A stretch of 64,000 bases of DNA from Selaginella tamariscina. Taxonomy: Eukaryota; Streptophyta; Lycopodiopsida; Selaginellales; Selaginellaceae. A program made the position numbers and the translations under genes. Positions 32,352 through 44,594 of the stretch are shown piece after piece. The first letter of the stretch is position 1. Each line of letters begins with the position of its first letter. The stretch is taken from positions 296,142-360,141 of the forward strand of contig PUQB01000063.1 in assembly GCA_003024785.1 (NCBI GenBank), in the 5' to 3' direction. The notes under the pieces were generated by a model. It made no database searches. It saw only the letters and a program-made list of their open reading frames with translations, and was not told the origin of the DNA.

Positions 32352-35300
32352 GTTGCTAAAAGTTATGAAATAGAGACTTAATAAAACTAAATAAAGGTAA
32401 TTTTTTTTGTCTCTTATATAGTTCACCAAAATATACTTCATGTTTCATGCATGCCCGGTGATGAATTTGTTTAGTATTATTTCATTACTGTGTAAGTAAT
32501 CATAATATTAATATTAATTTAATAGATATGAAAAAAGGAGAGAGAACCCGGATCAACTTGTTTCAAGCTGGTGAAATGCTTGTTTATTTAGCCTATCCTC
32601 CACTTACACTTTGTTGAGCTTGTTTAGCGTATCCTCCACTTGCGTGTAATGTCACTGAAACTTTTCATATAGTTATTAATAAAGCTATAGTAAAACCTGA
32701 AGTGGTTTAAGAAAAGAAAAAAATAAAATAAAATCATATGTAAATATTTAAGTATATTATCACAATATATAAATATTTAAGCATTTCAATTTCTTCTATG
32801 TAAATGGTTATTTACTAGTGCTAGTTAGATTAACAAATCCTTTGTAGTCGGTGGTTACAAAAATATAATATATAGAATATAGTTAAGTCATTATAAAGTA
32901 TTTACGATAGTCTCTCTCAGATGATATTGATACTCACAGAGTCAAAGTATGTATTTACGGCACGTCCGTGAGCGCCAGAGTTTGAGTGTGGTAAATTAGG
33001 TCTCTTGAAGTCAAATGCCTTAGTTAATATGTCACATCAGAAAATACATTTTATATATACTTCCAATTGAAATATTTACCTTGTTTTGCATCATTACACG
33101 ATGCAATACTTTTAACGCTTTTGCATATGGACATCATGCAATAGGTTAAAGACATATGTGTCAAATGACATGTTTGTTATGGATACTTGACATGTCACCT
33201 AAGTATCAATTTATATTATTAATTTTATAATTTAAAAAGTGTAATGTAACTAATTAAATACGTAAGCTACCTTACAAAAGAGATTAATTATATAAATTCA
33301 TTAATTAATATAATTAAGATAAATTAAGCTTTCCAAGCGTGAGAAAATGTATATGTACATACATGTGCATATACATCTATGGTATACAATACGAAGATTC
33401 AATGTATTAATTAATTCATGTTAGTGCAAAATTACACATTTTAGATTTTTATTTATAAGATAATTTCAATATTCAATTTGCTTAAATCAATATATGATTG
33501 CAAGTGCAACTGATTTCAATATTCAATTTATAAGATAATAACCAAATATATAGCATATTTTTAAATTTTAAACTTGATATTTCATATTAGACTCATTTCA
33601 TTCAAATTTAACATATAATATAGTATAAAAAAGCTATACAAGTTAAGCTACTTGTTTCTTATTTTAGATTTATATTTTTTAATTTTTTAATTTATTTTTA
33701 TACATTTTACGTTTTCACATTAATTTAAATAAAAAATTTCTTTTTATTACATAAAAACTAAATTAATTTTCGCTACTTTAAAGTTTGCATTAGAATAAAC
33801 ATAAAAAAGGAAAATTTAAATTTAGATATAAGTATTTTTATAAACCTAAACTATGGTTGTAAACATGAATAACTTATTAAAATTGATTTAAATTTTTTAT
33901 TTATTAAAATGTTAAATTTGACTAATGATCTTAAGATATATTAAAAAAATAATTAAATAAATTTAAATATATAGTGGCATCTCGTGTTTTATAAATTGAG
34001 TATTGTAACATTTTTAATATTCAAATAAAATTCTTTGAGCATAAATAAATAAATAAATAATAAAAATGTGTGATTTTGCACTTACATAAATTAATTAACA
34101 TATTGAATTATATGCCATAGATGTACATATACACACATGATGTACATTTTCTCACACTTGTGAAGTTGATGTCATTTAACACATATGCCCTAAACATATT
34201 GCATCATGTCTTAATACAAAGGTAAAAAAGAACTAAATGTCTTTGCTGACAATATATAAAAGCATATTCACTTGTGTGCATTTCCCTGAGTTAGCACTTA
34301 CTACTAACGCACAACATGTAAAGATGTCAAATAAGTGTAACAAAGACACCACACCTTTTATCTTTTATGTTAAATATAGATATAAATATAATATAGTGCA
34401 ATATCTTTACCTCCCACACATATTGAAGAAAAGACTCATGCTAGTGTCATACATAACTTTAATAGGCACGGTGCATGACATGATGCAATAAATTAAGGGT
34501 ATATGTGTCAAACGACATTAGTCTCACAAGTGTGAGAAAATGTGTGTACATCATGTTTGTATGTAATGTTAGTAATTTATGTAACTACAAAACACATATT
34601 TTATTATTTTTATTTATTTGTGCTCAAATAATTTTATTTCAATACATAAAATGTCTCAATACTCAATTTATAAAATGAGATGCCACTACATATTTAAAAT
34701 TAAAAATTACCTTTTTAAATATAAATAAGATCATTATTTAAATTTAACATTTTAATAATTTTTTTTTTTCGTAATTTAAGTTTAATAAGCTATTCATGTT
34801 TAAAACCATAGTTAGGTTTATAGAGATACTTTATATTAAATTCATATTTTCCTTTTTCATATTTTATACTAATTAGAAATCTTAAAGTAACAAAAAAATA
34901 AGTTTTTATGTAATAAAAAGCAAATTTGTATTCATAAATTAATGTGCAAAAATGTAAAAATTATAAAAATATAAGTATAGCTTTGAAAAAAGATATAAAT
35001 ATAAGTACAGCTTTTTATACTTTATTATTATAATGTTAAATTTGAGTGAAATGATCTAATTAATAATATATTAAGTTTAAAATTTAAAAATATGCTACAT
35101 ATTGGTTATTTCTTATAAATTGAATATTGAAATTTATTTTATTAAAATAAATTTAGCATAAATTTAAATATATAAATAAAAATTTGAAAATGTGTGATTT
35201 TGCACTTGAATTAATTAATAATTGAATCTTCATGTTATATGCCATAGATGTACATATACACGTATGTACATATAGAAGATTAATTTATCTTAATTACATA

Positions 35301-38168
35301 ATTATTGGTTAATCTTTTTTAAATTATAAAATTAATAATGATTAAAACTAATGCTTAGGTGGCATATCACTTATCAACAACAAACATGTTATTTTACACA
35401 TGTCCTAACGTATTGTATTGTGTCAAGGTGTATAAGTAAAAACAACATCTAATAGATATGTTTAAAAGTATTGCATTAGTGTAGAAAAAAGGTCAAAACA
35501 AGTTAAACATTTTGTTAAAAGTATAATGAAGCATTTTTGTTGATGTGAAATCCTAATTAAGGGCCTTTAGTTAAGACATTTGAGAATCAAAATTAATAAT
35601 AATATGATATATTATTAAAGAAAATCATTTATTTTTGGACAAACTTGTCACAATAAAATATTTAAAAGAAATTCTTAAAATTAAAATTACTAATAAAACT
35701 TGCATGCATATGTATTATTAAAATTATGTACAACAAGCATGAGTCTTTTCTTAAATATGTTGGGAGGTAAAGAGACTATATTATATTAATGTATTTAACA
35801 TAAAGAACAAAAAATGTGATGTTTTGTTACACTTATTTAACATATTTACATATTAAAGAAAGTGCGTTAATAATAAGTGCCAACCCTTTGCCTTCATGTG
35901 TAAGTTAAATGCGATTGAGTGGGTTATGAAAACCCTATGGTAATTTTATATAACATCAAATTCATTATAACAATATGAAATTGATAAATGATATTTTTTT
36001 AGGGCAAATTAAGTTTTCTTTAGGGGAAATGCACATAACGAGAATTGCTTTGTATACACTACTAGCAAAGATATTTATTTCTTTTTACCTTTGTACCAGG
36101 ACCGAACAATTGTTTAAGGCATGTGTCAAATGACATTAACTTCACAATGTGAGAAAATGTACATCCATGTGTGTGCATGTACATCTATGGCATACAATTT
36201 AATATGTTAATTAATTTATGTAAGTGCAAATCACATGTTTTATTATTTATTATTTATTTGTGCTCAAAGAATTTTATTTGAATATTAAAAATGTTACAAT
36301 ATTCAATTTATAAAACAAACAGATGTCACAAGATGTAAAAAAAGAATTTTTTATTCATAAATTAATGTGCAAAAACGCAAAAAGTATAAAAAAATTTAAA
36401 AATTATATATATATTAAAATAAAGAAATCAAGTATAGCTTTTTATACTATAATGTTAATTTGAATGAAATGAATCTAATTTAATAATTATTAAGTTTAAA
36501 ATTAAAAAATATCTATATATTTAATTATTATCTTATAAATTGAATATTGAAATCAGTTGCACTTGCAATCATATACTGATTTCAATAAAATTGAATATTG
36601 AAATTATCTTATAAATCAAAATGTAAAAATGTGTAATTTTGCACTAACATGAATTAATAATACATTGAATCTTCATATTATATGTCATAGATGTACATAT
36701 GCACATGTATGTACATACACATTTTCTCACGCTTGTGAATCTTAATTTATCTTAATTATATAATTAATAAATTTATTTAATTAATCTCTTTTGTAAGGTA
36801 GTTACCTTACACTTTCTAATTATAAATTTAATAATAATTAAATTAATGTTTAGGTGACATGTCAAGTATCAATAACAAACATGTCATTTGACACATATGT
36901 CTTCACTTATTGCACGGTGTCCATATGTAAAGGTAAAAACAATCGTGTAGTGATGCAAAAGTCAAAACGAAATAAACATTTAGATTGGAAATATATAAAG
37001 TGGCATATTAACTAATGCATTGACTTCAAAAGACCTAATTTACCACACTCAAACTCTGGCGCTCAACGGACGTGCCTTAAATAACATAGTATGTATGAAT
37101 TGTGCATACTTTGACTCTGTGAGTATCAATATCATCCGAGAGTGACTATCGTAAATACTTTATAATGACTTAAATATTCTATAATTATATTTCTGTAACC
37201 ACCGGCTGGAAAGGATTTGCTAATCTAACTAGCACTAGTAAATAACCATCTACATAGAAGAAATTGAAATGCTTAAATATTTATATATTTGTGTAATAAG
37301 TTTATTTCAATATTAAAAATGATTTATAATTACATGAATTATTAATATATTGAATCTTCATATTGTATGCCATAGATGTACATACCCTTATGTTACATTT
37401 TCTCACATTTGTGAAGCTTAATTTATCTTAATTAGCATATTTATTTAATCTTTTTTTTTTAAAATTATAAAAATTAATAATTAAGTGACATGTCACATAT
37501 CAACAATAACAAACATGTTGTCCTAAAGGTACTGCGTCATGTGAAGATGCAAATGTATAAACAACTTCATCTGACACACGTCGTAAACGTATTTCATCCT
37601 GTTGTGATGCAAAAGTTAAAATGAGGTAAGCGTTTTGTTGGAAGTATATATAAAGGATGTGACATCTGAAAATACTTAATGTGAGCAATATCATCTGAGA
37701 GAGACTATAGTAACGAGTTAAGTATATTCTATATTAATTTTCTATGTAATCACCAGAAAGGATTGCTAATTTAACTAGCACCAGTAAAATAACCTTTGAC
37801 ATAGAAGAAGTTGAAATGCGGCAATATACTTAAATATTTACACATGATTTTTCTTGTTCTTTTCTTAACCACTTGAGGTTCTATTATAACTTATTAATAA
37901 ACAAGCTCAACAAAGTGCAAGCGGAGGATAGGCTAAATAAACAAGCTCAATAAAGTGAGTTAATCTTCTTTCTTGCGTATTGTTTGTATTAATACCACAG
38001 TAACGCAACTTAATCAACATATAGATCACATTTCACCAGCTTGAAACAAGTCGATCCGGGTTCTCTCTCTCTCTCTTTTCATATCTATTAAATTAGTATT
38101 AATATTATGATTACTTACACAGTAATGGAATAATACTAAACAAATTCATCACTGGGCATGCATGAAAC
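32352..38168. repeat. Third large inverted repeat IR3 between MTPSL copies
   Basis: The 3' flank of copy 1 (32440-34900) reappears as its reverse complement upstream of 38170. Examples: ATCATAATATTAATATTAAT at 32498 pairs with 38095-38115; GCGCCAGAGTTTGAGTGTGG at 32971 pairs with CCACACTCAAACTCTGGCGC near 37040. The centre lies near 35.0-35.3 kb; the right arm is longer because of extra duplicated pieces at 37150-37850. Inside, a motif GTGAGAAAATGTACAT...CATCTATGGCATA occurs at least seven times in both orientations (about 33335 +, 34110 -, 34525 +, 35240 -, 36140 +, 36690 -, 37370 -). No gene is seen. Confidence 0.88.
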
Positions 38169-38249
38169 ATGAAGCATATTTTGGTGAACTATATAAGAGA
38201 CAAACCTTTATTAAGTTTTATTAAGTCTTGTTTCATAACTTTTAGCAAC

Positions 38250-39307
38250 TTAATAAGTTGGGATGGGCATCGACTCGAACCTTGGTGGATCTTCAAGGTA
38301 CATAATTCCCTGTCGCTCGCTTTGCGGTGGTACAGCCAGTTAAGACCATGGTAACGAGCGGAATGCCAACTCCACTCGAGAGCTCCTGACATCATATATC
38401 CAAGACCATCGATGAACGCCTTCACCTGTGGAGAGAAGTAGCTGGCCTTGGATATTGAAGCATGCAGTCACAGAACCTTCGATCCACGGAGTGCACAAGC
38501 TCACTTGTGAGATTGACTGCAGTCTGAAAATCAACACCTTCAGACAAGCAAAATGCCGAAGGAAGGTTGTTAAAATCTCGTCCTATGTACTCTTTGCGGA
38601 ATGATAAGATATCGTTGGCTGTTACCATGTGGTCGACACAGGCAATCTCGATTTCTTTAATCTCCGGACGATTTAACACATGTTCATCTAGCTCAATGCC
38701 TGCTCCGTATTCCATCAAGGGAACCAGTATCATGCCAAGCTAACAACACGCTTGAGTTCAAGTAGCTGACTCGGGCTCAACACCGCATGCTCCTCGCGAG
38801 CTTGGATTGTGAGCTGTCAGATTGAACAAAGTGGAGCACCTATCAGAGAGCCGAGCATATTGCGTTGGTGTCATGTTGGTCCGCAACTGTTCCATAGGGA
38901 AACAAAGCAAGAAAGGAACATGTCATCTCCTCCTTGCCAATCACGAGTTTGTGAGTTGCCTCGGATGACTTGAGTGTATTATGCATGAGAGCTCCAGTCT
39001 TGTTGCCGTCGGCCCCAATCGACTTGACGTCGTCAGCCTTTGTGTCCAGAAGAATGAACCAACATAAGAATTTTGTCAACAATGGGAGTCTCGATTCAAA
39101 GGCCGTGGGCCAGAATGCACACGCTAGAAAGGGCCACTTCTCCGCCACAATGAACTCCAGCTCCTTGTCATTGGTGGATTCGGCAGAACATTTACAAAAC
39201 TCATCGATTTCCTTGACTAGATTCTCGTACACTGGATGCAGCTTGGACAAAGGGAATGAGCAAGGCAAGGACGGAAGGTAGATTTGAGTGAGGCCTTCCA
39301 TTGCCAA
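38250..39307 (-). pseudogene. Microbial-type terpene synthase-like gene, copy 2 (most complete)
   Basis: On the minus strand: start MAMEGLTQIY (or MEGLTQ), EKWPFLACAFWPTAFESRLP, then WFILLDTKADDVKSIGADGN as the Asp-rich metal motif, ALMHNTLKSSEATHKLVIGK, and (after shifts) NRPEIKEIEIACVDHMVTAN leading into NDILSFRKEYIGRDFNNLPS. The latter matches the NSE motif NDxxSxxKE. Then HSVDRRFCDCMLQY, AFIDGLGYMMSGALEWSWHS, ARYHG and a C-terminus ending near MPIPTY (stop 38250-38252). About 340 codons fits the family. Breaks: a stop at 38843-38845 after ICSAL, frameshifts near 38740-38850, 38430 and 38330. No intron is clearly needed. The enzyme would make volatile terpenes in the cytosol. Its presence argues for a non-seed plant. 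Probably a pseudogene, though the two metal motifs survive. Confidence 0.85.
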
Positions 39308-39410
39308 TGAGAGAATGAGAGATTATTACTAGAAGAAGAGAGAAGAAAAGTATTGTACATTTGTAAGATACATCTGACGTAATTATAGTCGTCAAGCCGC
39401 GATTAAGTAA
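39308..39410. other. Upstream flank of MTPSL copy 2
   Basis: About 100 bp between the start of copy 2 and the PIF fragment. No reliable promoter element is identified. The (TAATAA)-type simple repeat next to the start is reduced compared with copy 1. Confidence 0.3.
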
Positions 39411-39560
39411 CAGTGGGCTATTCGCACTTAAACTTATCCTAATATTAAAGTCATTTTTAAGTGTTTTTTCTATTTGCACAAGCATGTATTTACCCGTTTT
39501 TTAATGTTTTTCTTAAATATTCCAAGTTCGCACATCTGTACTTAAAATTAGTACACACAA
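39411..39560 (+). mobile_element. PIF/Harbinger left-end fragment
   Basis: TGGGCTATTCGCACTTAAAC at 39413 and the following ~70 bp are nearly identical to the left end of the transposon at 26710, and TTCGCACATCTGTACTTAAA (39524) matches an internal subterminal piece. No right end follows. The sequence passes directly into the segment shared with 30980-31270, suggesting a rearranged or internally deleted copy. Confidence 0.85.
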
Positions 39561-39639
39561 AACACATAAATAGTTATGCACATCCGTATACGTTTCGTCA
39601 ATCTCTATATACATATGTAGAGATGCACAAAGTAACGAG

Positions 39640-39990
39640 ACAAACAAGGAAATAAAATAAAAGGATTAATGAACAAGCTTTAAATATTGTACAGTTAAAA
39701 GATTAAGAATGATTATTACAGTCAAAAATCAGTTACAGTTTGTAAAGATGAAGTGTAAAAAAAATTTGAAATATTTAAGAACCATTGTGAAGATGTAATT
39801 ATATATGCAAACATCTTAACACTTAACTAAAAATAAGAATTAGATTTTAACAAAATAATATCAATTTTTTTAGGATGTATTAGTTGTTAAAAAATATGTG
39901 GCTAGTTTAAAAGGTTTAATATTATCAACAAAGCTTATTATTAAAATGGTGGTCAATAGGTATATGGAAGTAAGTACAGGATGCTAAAGC
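39640..39990 (+). repeat. Direct repeat shared with 30980-31270
   Basis: Same order of short matching blocks as at 30980-31270, with several small insertions here. Non-coding and AT-rich. Confidence 0.75.
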
Positions 39991-40994
39991 AGTTAATTAT
40001 GGGTTGTAGGGTAAGTCATTTATTTTTGTTGGGTTATTGAAAAGACTATTGAAGGAATTCAATGGTTGTTAATGATTTGTTTTAATTAGAAAAAGTTGCA
40101 TTTTTAATATTGTTTTTGCTTGGTTCGTATTATAAAGTTTAAATGGCATAAATTTTATCTACATGAAAATGCAATATATAGAATGAATGTAAAGAGCTTT
40201 TTATTAGGAACAACAAGTACAGAGTCTTTAACTGATAGGTAGTATTAAGTATATTTGTCATGTGATGAATAAAAGTATAAATGTAGGTATAAAGCCTTTA
40301 ACTGGGAAAGACACTCCTGTTTACGTGGAATTATAATTCATATTCTTAGTTTAAAGGCCGGTCTTATACAGATTAATGCAAAAATAATGTTTTATGTTTT
40401 ATTAAAATATAAACATTTCAAACAACAAATTCTAATATCATTTAGTTGGAGTCATTTCAATGTATTCATAAGGAGTCACCAAGAGTGAGTGTTAATAAAA
40501 GTTTAGGTTGAGTGAGTATGTAATTATAAAAATGAGGATTTTCAAAAAGATTTATTTGGATATAATTTAATTTTTTTAATATAAGTTAATGTTTATGGCA
40601 ATGTGTTTATATTGCATAAGTTATATGACTCTCCTTAATACAATAAGTAACATCCATGTGTTTGTTTGGAAGATGATGTGAAATTATATATTTAACAAGG
40701 TGATGTATTGCTTGTAAGAATTTTAATGGACACTGTAATAATAGAAGGCACTTATAATAAATGCAAGTCCTTTATGGTTATGGTGAGTTAAGAAGTTTGA
40801 GGATATAGTGCAAAATTACTTTAGTTTTTTTATTAGTAATGTTATTAATTGTTTGTAATGGTGTAGATCGTTGGTTGGGGTTAGCAACTTTCACTTGTTA
40901 TCCATATAGTGGAACAGAGTGTTGTGGACTATGTTCTTTTATGTGCATCTTTGTTATCAGGTTTAATAAATAAGACATGTCAGAATTTTTATAT
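39991..40994. other. AT-rich, no gene seen
   Basis: A kilobase of AT-rich sequence with frequent stops in all frames. No recognisable repeat or coding similarity. Confidence 0.5.
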
Positions 40995-41735
40995 GGTGTC
41001 ACGAGTGCGACTCACTATAAGCCAACTCTTAGAAACCCTTACTGAAAACCCACGTCTCTAGTAAGATAACCCATGGTAAGAACCTAATTTTTCATGAATT
41101 CACACTTTCTTTATTGGCTAAGTATACAAACAATGCTCACCTTCATGAGTTAGGACATGCAACTAGCAAAGTTGTGGGTGCTATTCCTAGCTTAGAAGAT
41201 GATGCAGCTAGAGTAAGGCCTTAATTATTAAACTAACAAAATGTGAGCTCAACAATGCCTTCCATATTGCAAATGGGTTATTGCATGAAGGAGTTGGCTA
41301 AGCAATGTACTTGGTCACGGAGCATGGATTCACCAATAATAAGGGTTGAGCAACACTTAGCATCGGCACAATATGGGTTATATCTTGACGACATTGCACC
41401 GGTAGGAGAATAATGAACTCTTTTTGAACCCACTCTATTTGGCATTAAATGCTAGCCCTAGTGTTAGTGAGTATACGCCTATTTGACACGCCAAACTAAG
41501 TAGGAAATCTAAATGGGACGTCAAAATTAGAGAAAAGTTTTATAAATATAAGTGTTACCTTCTCTTAGAGTCTCTTGTAAATACCTAAAGATACCAAGCC
41601 AAACTACTTTTAAATACCTAAGTGTACCAAGTGAGGTTGTTTCTTACAACACTTAGGCTTGTCAATATAATTTGTATAATAACAATCAACTCTAAAATAG
41701 AAAGTAGAATCATAGTAAAAACTATGATACACCTT
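40995..41735 (-). mobile_element. Family 1 LTR, minus orientation (3' LTR of a truncated copy)
   Basis: Read on the minus strand from about 41735 it starts TGTATCATAGTTTTTACTAT after a purine-rich stretch (AAAGTGGAAGG), and follows the solo LTR 1325-2290 through a TGGGTTCAAAAAGAG-like block to GAGTCGCACTCGTGACACC near 40995. Strong divergence and several deletions indicate age. Confidence 0.75.
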
Positions 41736-41944
41736 CCACTTTTGAGTATGTCAACATCCTCATTGAAGACTAGACTAGGTTAGAATAAATTAACTAAAAA
41801 CTAATGTTAATCATTCTATGTGGAGTTAACAAAAATTTACATAATCTTTTATTAAAAGCTAGGTACTTCAAAATTGTCATTCACTGAACTATTAACTCAA
41901 TAGCCAAAGTATCACTTGCGACATGAAGTCACCTAGAGACCTTT
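41736..41944 (-). mobile_element. Family 1 3' internal remnant, minus orientation
   Basis: The reverse complement matches the untranslated region between pol and the 3' LTR of the 17-21 kb element (for example TTAGTTTTTAGTTAATTTAT, then TCTAACCTAGTCTAGTCTT). It ends sharply at 41944, where a + strand LTR begins. A similar remnant occurs at the window end (63812-64000). Confidence 0.75.
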
Positions 41945-42330
41945 TGTTATAATTTTTATTATAAAATTCTTTACTTTGGACGTTAATTATTGTTAGTTAT
42001 CGAATTGTGTTCACAAGCCTTAGGTGTTGACCAAAAAAGCACGCTTAGTACATTTAAGTATATAGTGATGGTCGAACCATGTGTCATTAGGTATCTACAG
42101 AAAACTCTAGGTGAAGCTAATATTTCCATTTAAAAAACTCTCTCCTCTTGTTTTTTGTGTCTCATTAGATTCATGATTAATTGCAATAAGTTCAATGTGT
42201 CAGATATAGCTAAAAACATTCCTAAGGTTGACCTAACCTCAAACCCTAAACCCCTCGAACTAGGGTTTAGGGTTAGTTAAAACTCACCAAGTATATTTAT
42301 AAAATAATATTTTGTGCTAACCCACTTTAT
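41945..42330 (+). mobile_element. Family 1 LTR fragment, plus orientation
   Basis: Starts TGTTATAATTTTTATTATAA and follows the first ~380 bp of the solo LTR (for example GGTATCTACAGAAAACTCTA, and the AACCCTAAACCC-like block near 42240). The 3' part is missing. It is head-to-head with the minus-strand piece at 41736-41944. Confidence 0.7.
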
Positions 42331-44594
42331 AAAATAAGAAAAAAAGAGGGCGGGGGGCTAATTAATAGCCGTGTGACCACTTACCAAGACTGACAAGCAG
42401 GGCGTTCGAAGCAACGGTCAGGCAGAGGCCAAGTCTTGGGTGCCTATCGATGGAGGGCATCCGTGGGATAGCAGTCGAAAAGATGTTGACCACTATCAGG
42501 TGGCACTAACAAATAGGGACATGTGATAGGTGGTGCTATCAGTAACTTAGAAACAATCGTCCATATCAACAACCAAGGTACTAAAACGGCATGCGTGGGG
42601 GAGGCACATTAAGGCAGTAGGCTAGTACCTAGTCTTAGGGAGGATATCCAATGGAGAGTGACACATGGTCCTATAGTCAAGTGCCACTCGATTTACTATA
42701 TAAGTAGCCATGCAAGTAGTGGGTTAGGGACCTTTTAGTTCGTCTTCTTCTTGTGTCTTGTGCATGCCATTAGATAGAGGCCCTAATCATTGGTCACTGG
42801 GGAGGGCCACCTTATACTTCTAAGCAACAATATATATATCTTTCTATCTATGTTGGCTACAATTGTCCCTTCCAGACTCTCTCTCTTTATCTCTACAATT
42901 CTCCTTAGAGGGAGCACATACACCCGGAAGAAACTCCAGCCCATTGGTACACAAACCTTTGCAATGTCCGAGTAGAGGCCACCACCACACACTCCCATAC
43001 ATCTTGTAGCAATGATCAGACCTCCAACTTGGAGCCCCAAGACTGGACATTGGCAACAACATCCTAGTGATCACCAAGACCACTTGAATTCACCCACATC
43101 TAGCTTGTAGAGTCCCGACGATCGTTTGTGGTGACCACAAAGGGATAGTTGTCACACACATATGGAGTTCACTGTAGCAAACTAAGTTGCTGCTTGAAAG
43201 AGAGATTGAAAAACTAGGATTAACTCATTTGAACAATTGGATATTAGTGAGTATCAACTAGCCAGGAAGATGCATCGAGCCGGTCGGAAGAGGCCAACAA
43301 AGGGCAGAGAAATACCTCAAATGCCACAATCAACCCCAGCCTTGCTAGTCAAGACCCACAACATAGATACCATAGGGCCAACCTCATGAGGAGTGGAGGA
43401 AGGCGTCCCGAAGAATCAGGCAAGTGAACAACAACAGTATCAAAATCGGTCTCAAGCCACATTCGACGAAGAGAGGTATAAAGAACCCTAGCATGTCTTA
43501 ATGGGTGTAGGAACACATGGGAATGAGTGGCACCTAGATGGGTGAGACCGTCTAGCAATGACCTATGAAGCAGAGTGGGACGGATGACTTGATGAAGGAA
43601 GTCCACCACCTACTCTTGATGAAGGTGAAAGTGATAGCTACGATGAGCCCCCATACCACACGATTGAACTTATATTCAACGAGTACCCAGAGGGAGGAGA
43701 CCTTGCATAAAAGAACTCAAGGGCATGGAAAGCTTGCATTGGAGGTAGGAAACTCAAAACGGTGATGACAGCGGGTGGAATGACAATGGATGAGGGCTAG
43801 AGATCTTGCATGGCCAAGGCAATGAAGAATGCAAGGTAGTCGATCCAGGGAAAGAGCAGGCAAACCGGCCATAGATGCCCAAAAAAAGGGGAAGGAGAGC
43901 CTCATCCAGAAGGCCCCCGTAGGGAGGGGCGACACCCACTGATGAAAAGACCTCCACACCAAGAGTTCAACTGAAAGACCACCAATGAGAAGGCAATTAG
44001 ACGTTAATGAACTAATTGATTAGAAAGAGACGTCGATGAGGGGGGCTGCACAATGGCCACCTCGGACAAGGGACGAGGGGATTTTGTCATAGGTGAGGGC
44101 AATTTGCTCAGGCGAGCAAGACTGTACTGACTAACAAGGGGATTCCACAAGGTCGTATGGCATATCTATGACAACCAAGAGACAAGGAGATACTATCTTA
44201 GGGCAAGGAGAATCCACCTAAGCAACAACGGCTATCACAATAATGTGAAGGGATACCACAAGGTTGTATGGTCTTGCCAAGACACCCGTTAGACGAGGGG
44301 ATATGTCTAGGTAGAGAGCACTACACCACCAACCAAGATGTTGGTTTTGCAAAGGGGACGACATCCGGAAGGAGCTCATCATCATCACCCTCCCTAATGA
44401 GGAGGATGGGTGCACAAAGGAAGTACAAGGTGCCCTCATTGCACCAAGACATGGATCTCAACACGTCCAAAGTAGAGGGATCAACTCAAAATGTTTTCTG
44501 GGAACAACTGGAAGCCAGAGTGACCTCACTAGCCTGTGCACTCAGTTGGATGCAAGAGAGCATGGTGGCAGTGTCCTTACCTGTGTTTTAGGGA
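42331..44594 (+). other. Unassigned retroelement-like region
   Basis: Less AT-rich than its flanks. A promoter-like CTATATAAGTAGCC lies at 42697-42710. A peptide with EQLEARVTSLACALSWMQES near 44500-44560 resembles the coiled N-terminus of some plant gag proteins. Frames are broken throughout, and no RT, protease or integrase motif is present. It may be a leader/gag region of an old LTR element or a long LTR of family 3. Confidence 0.35.

Noticed and set aside
42783..44440. Several 60-107 codon frames on both strands
   Set aside because: Frames overlap on both strands without motifs. Only the gag-like coil near 44500 is suggestive, so none is called a gene.
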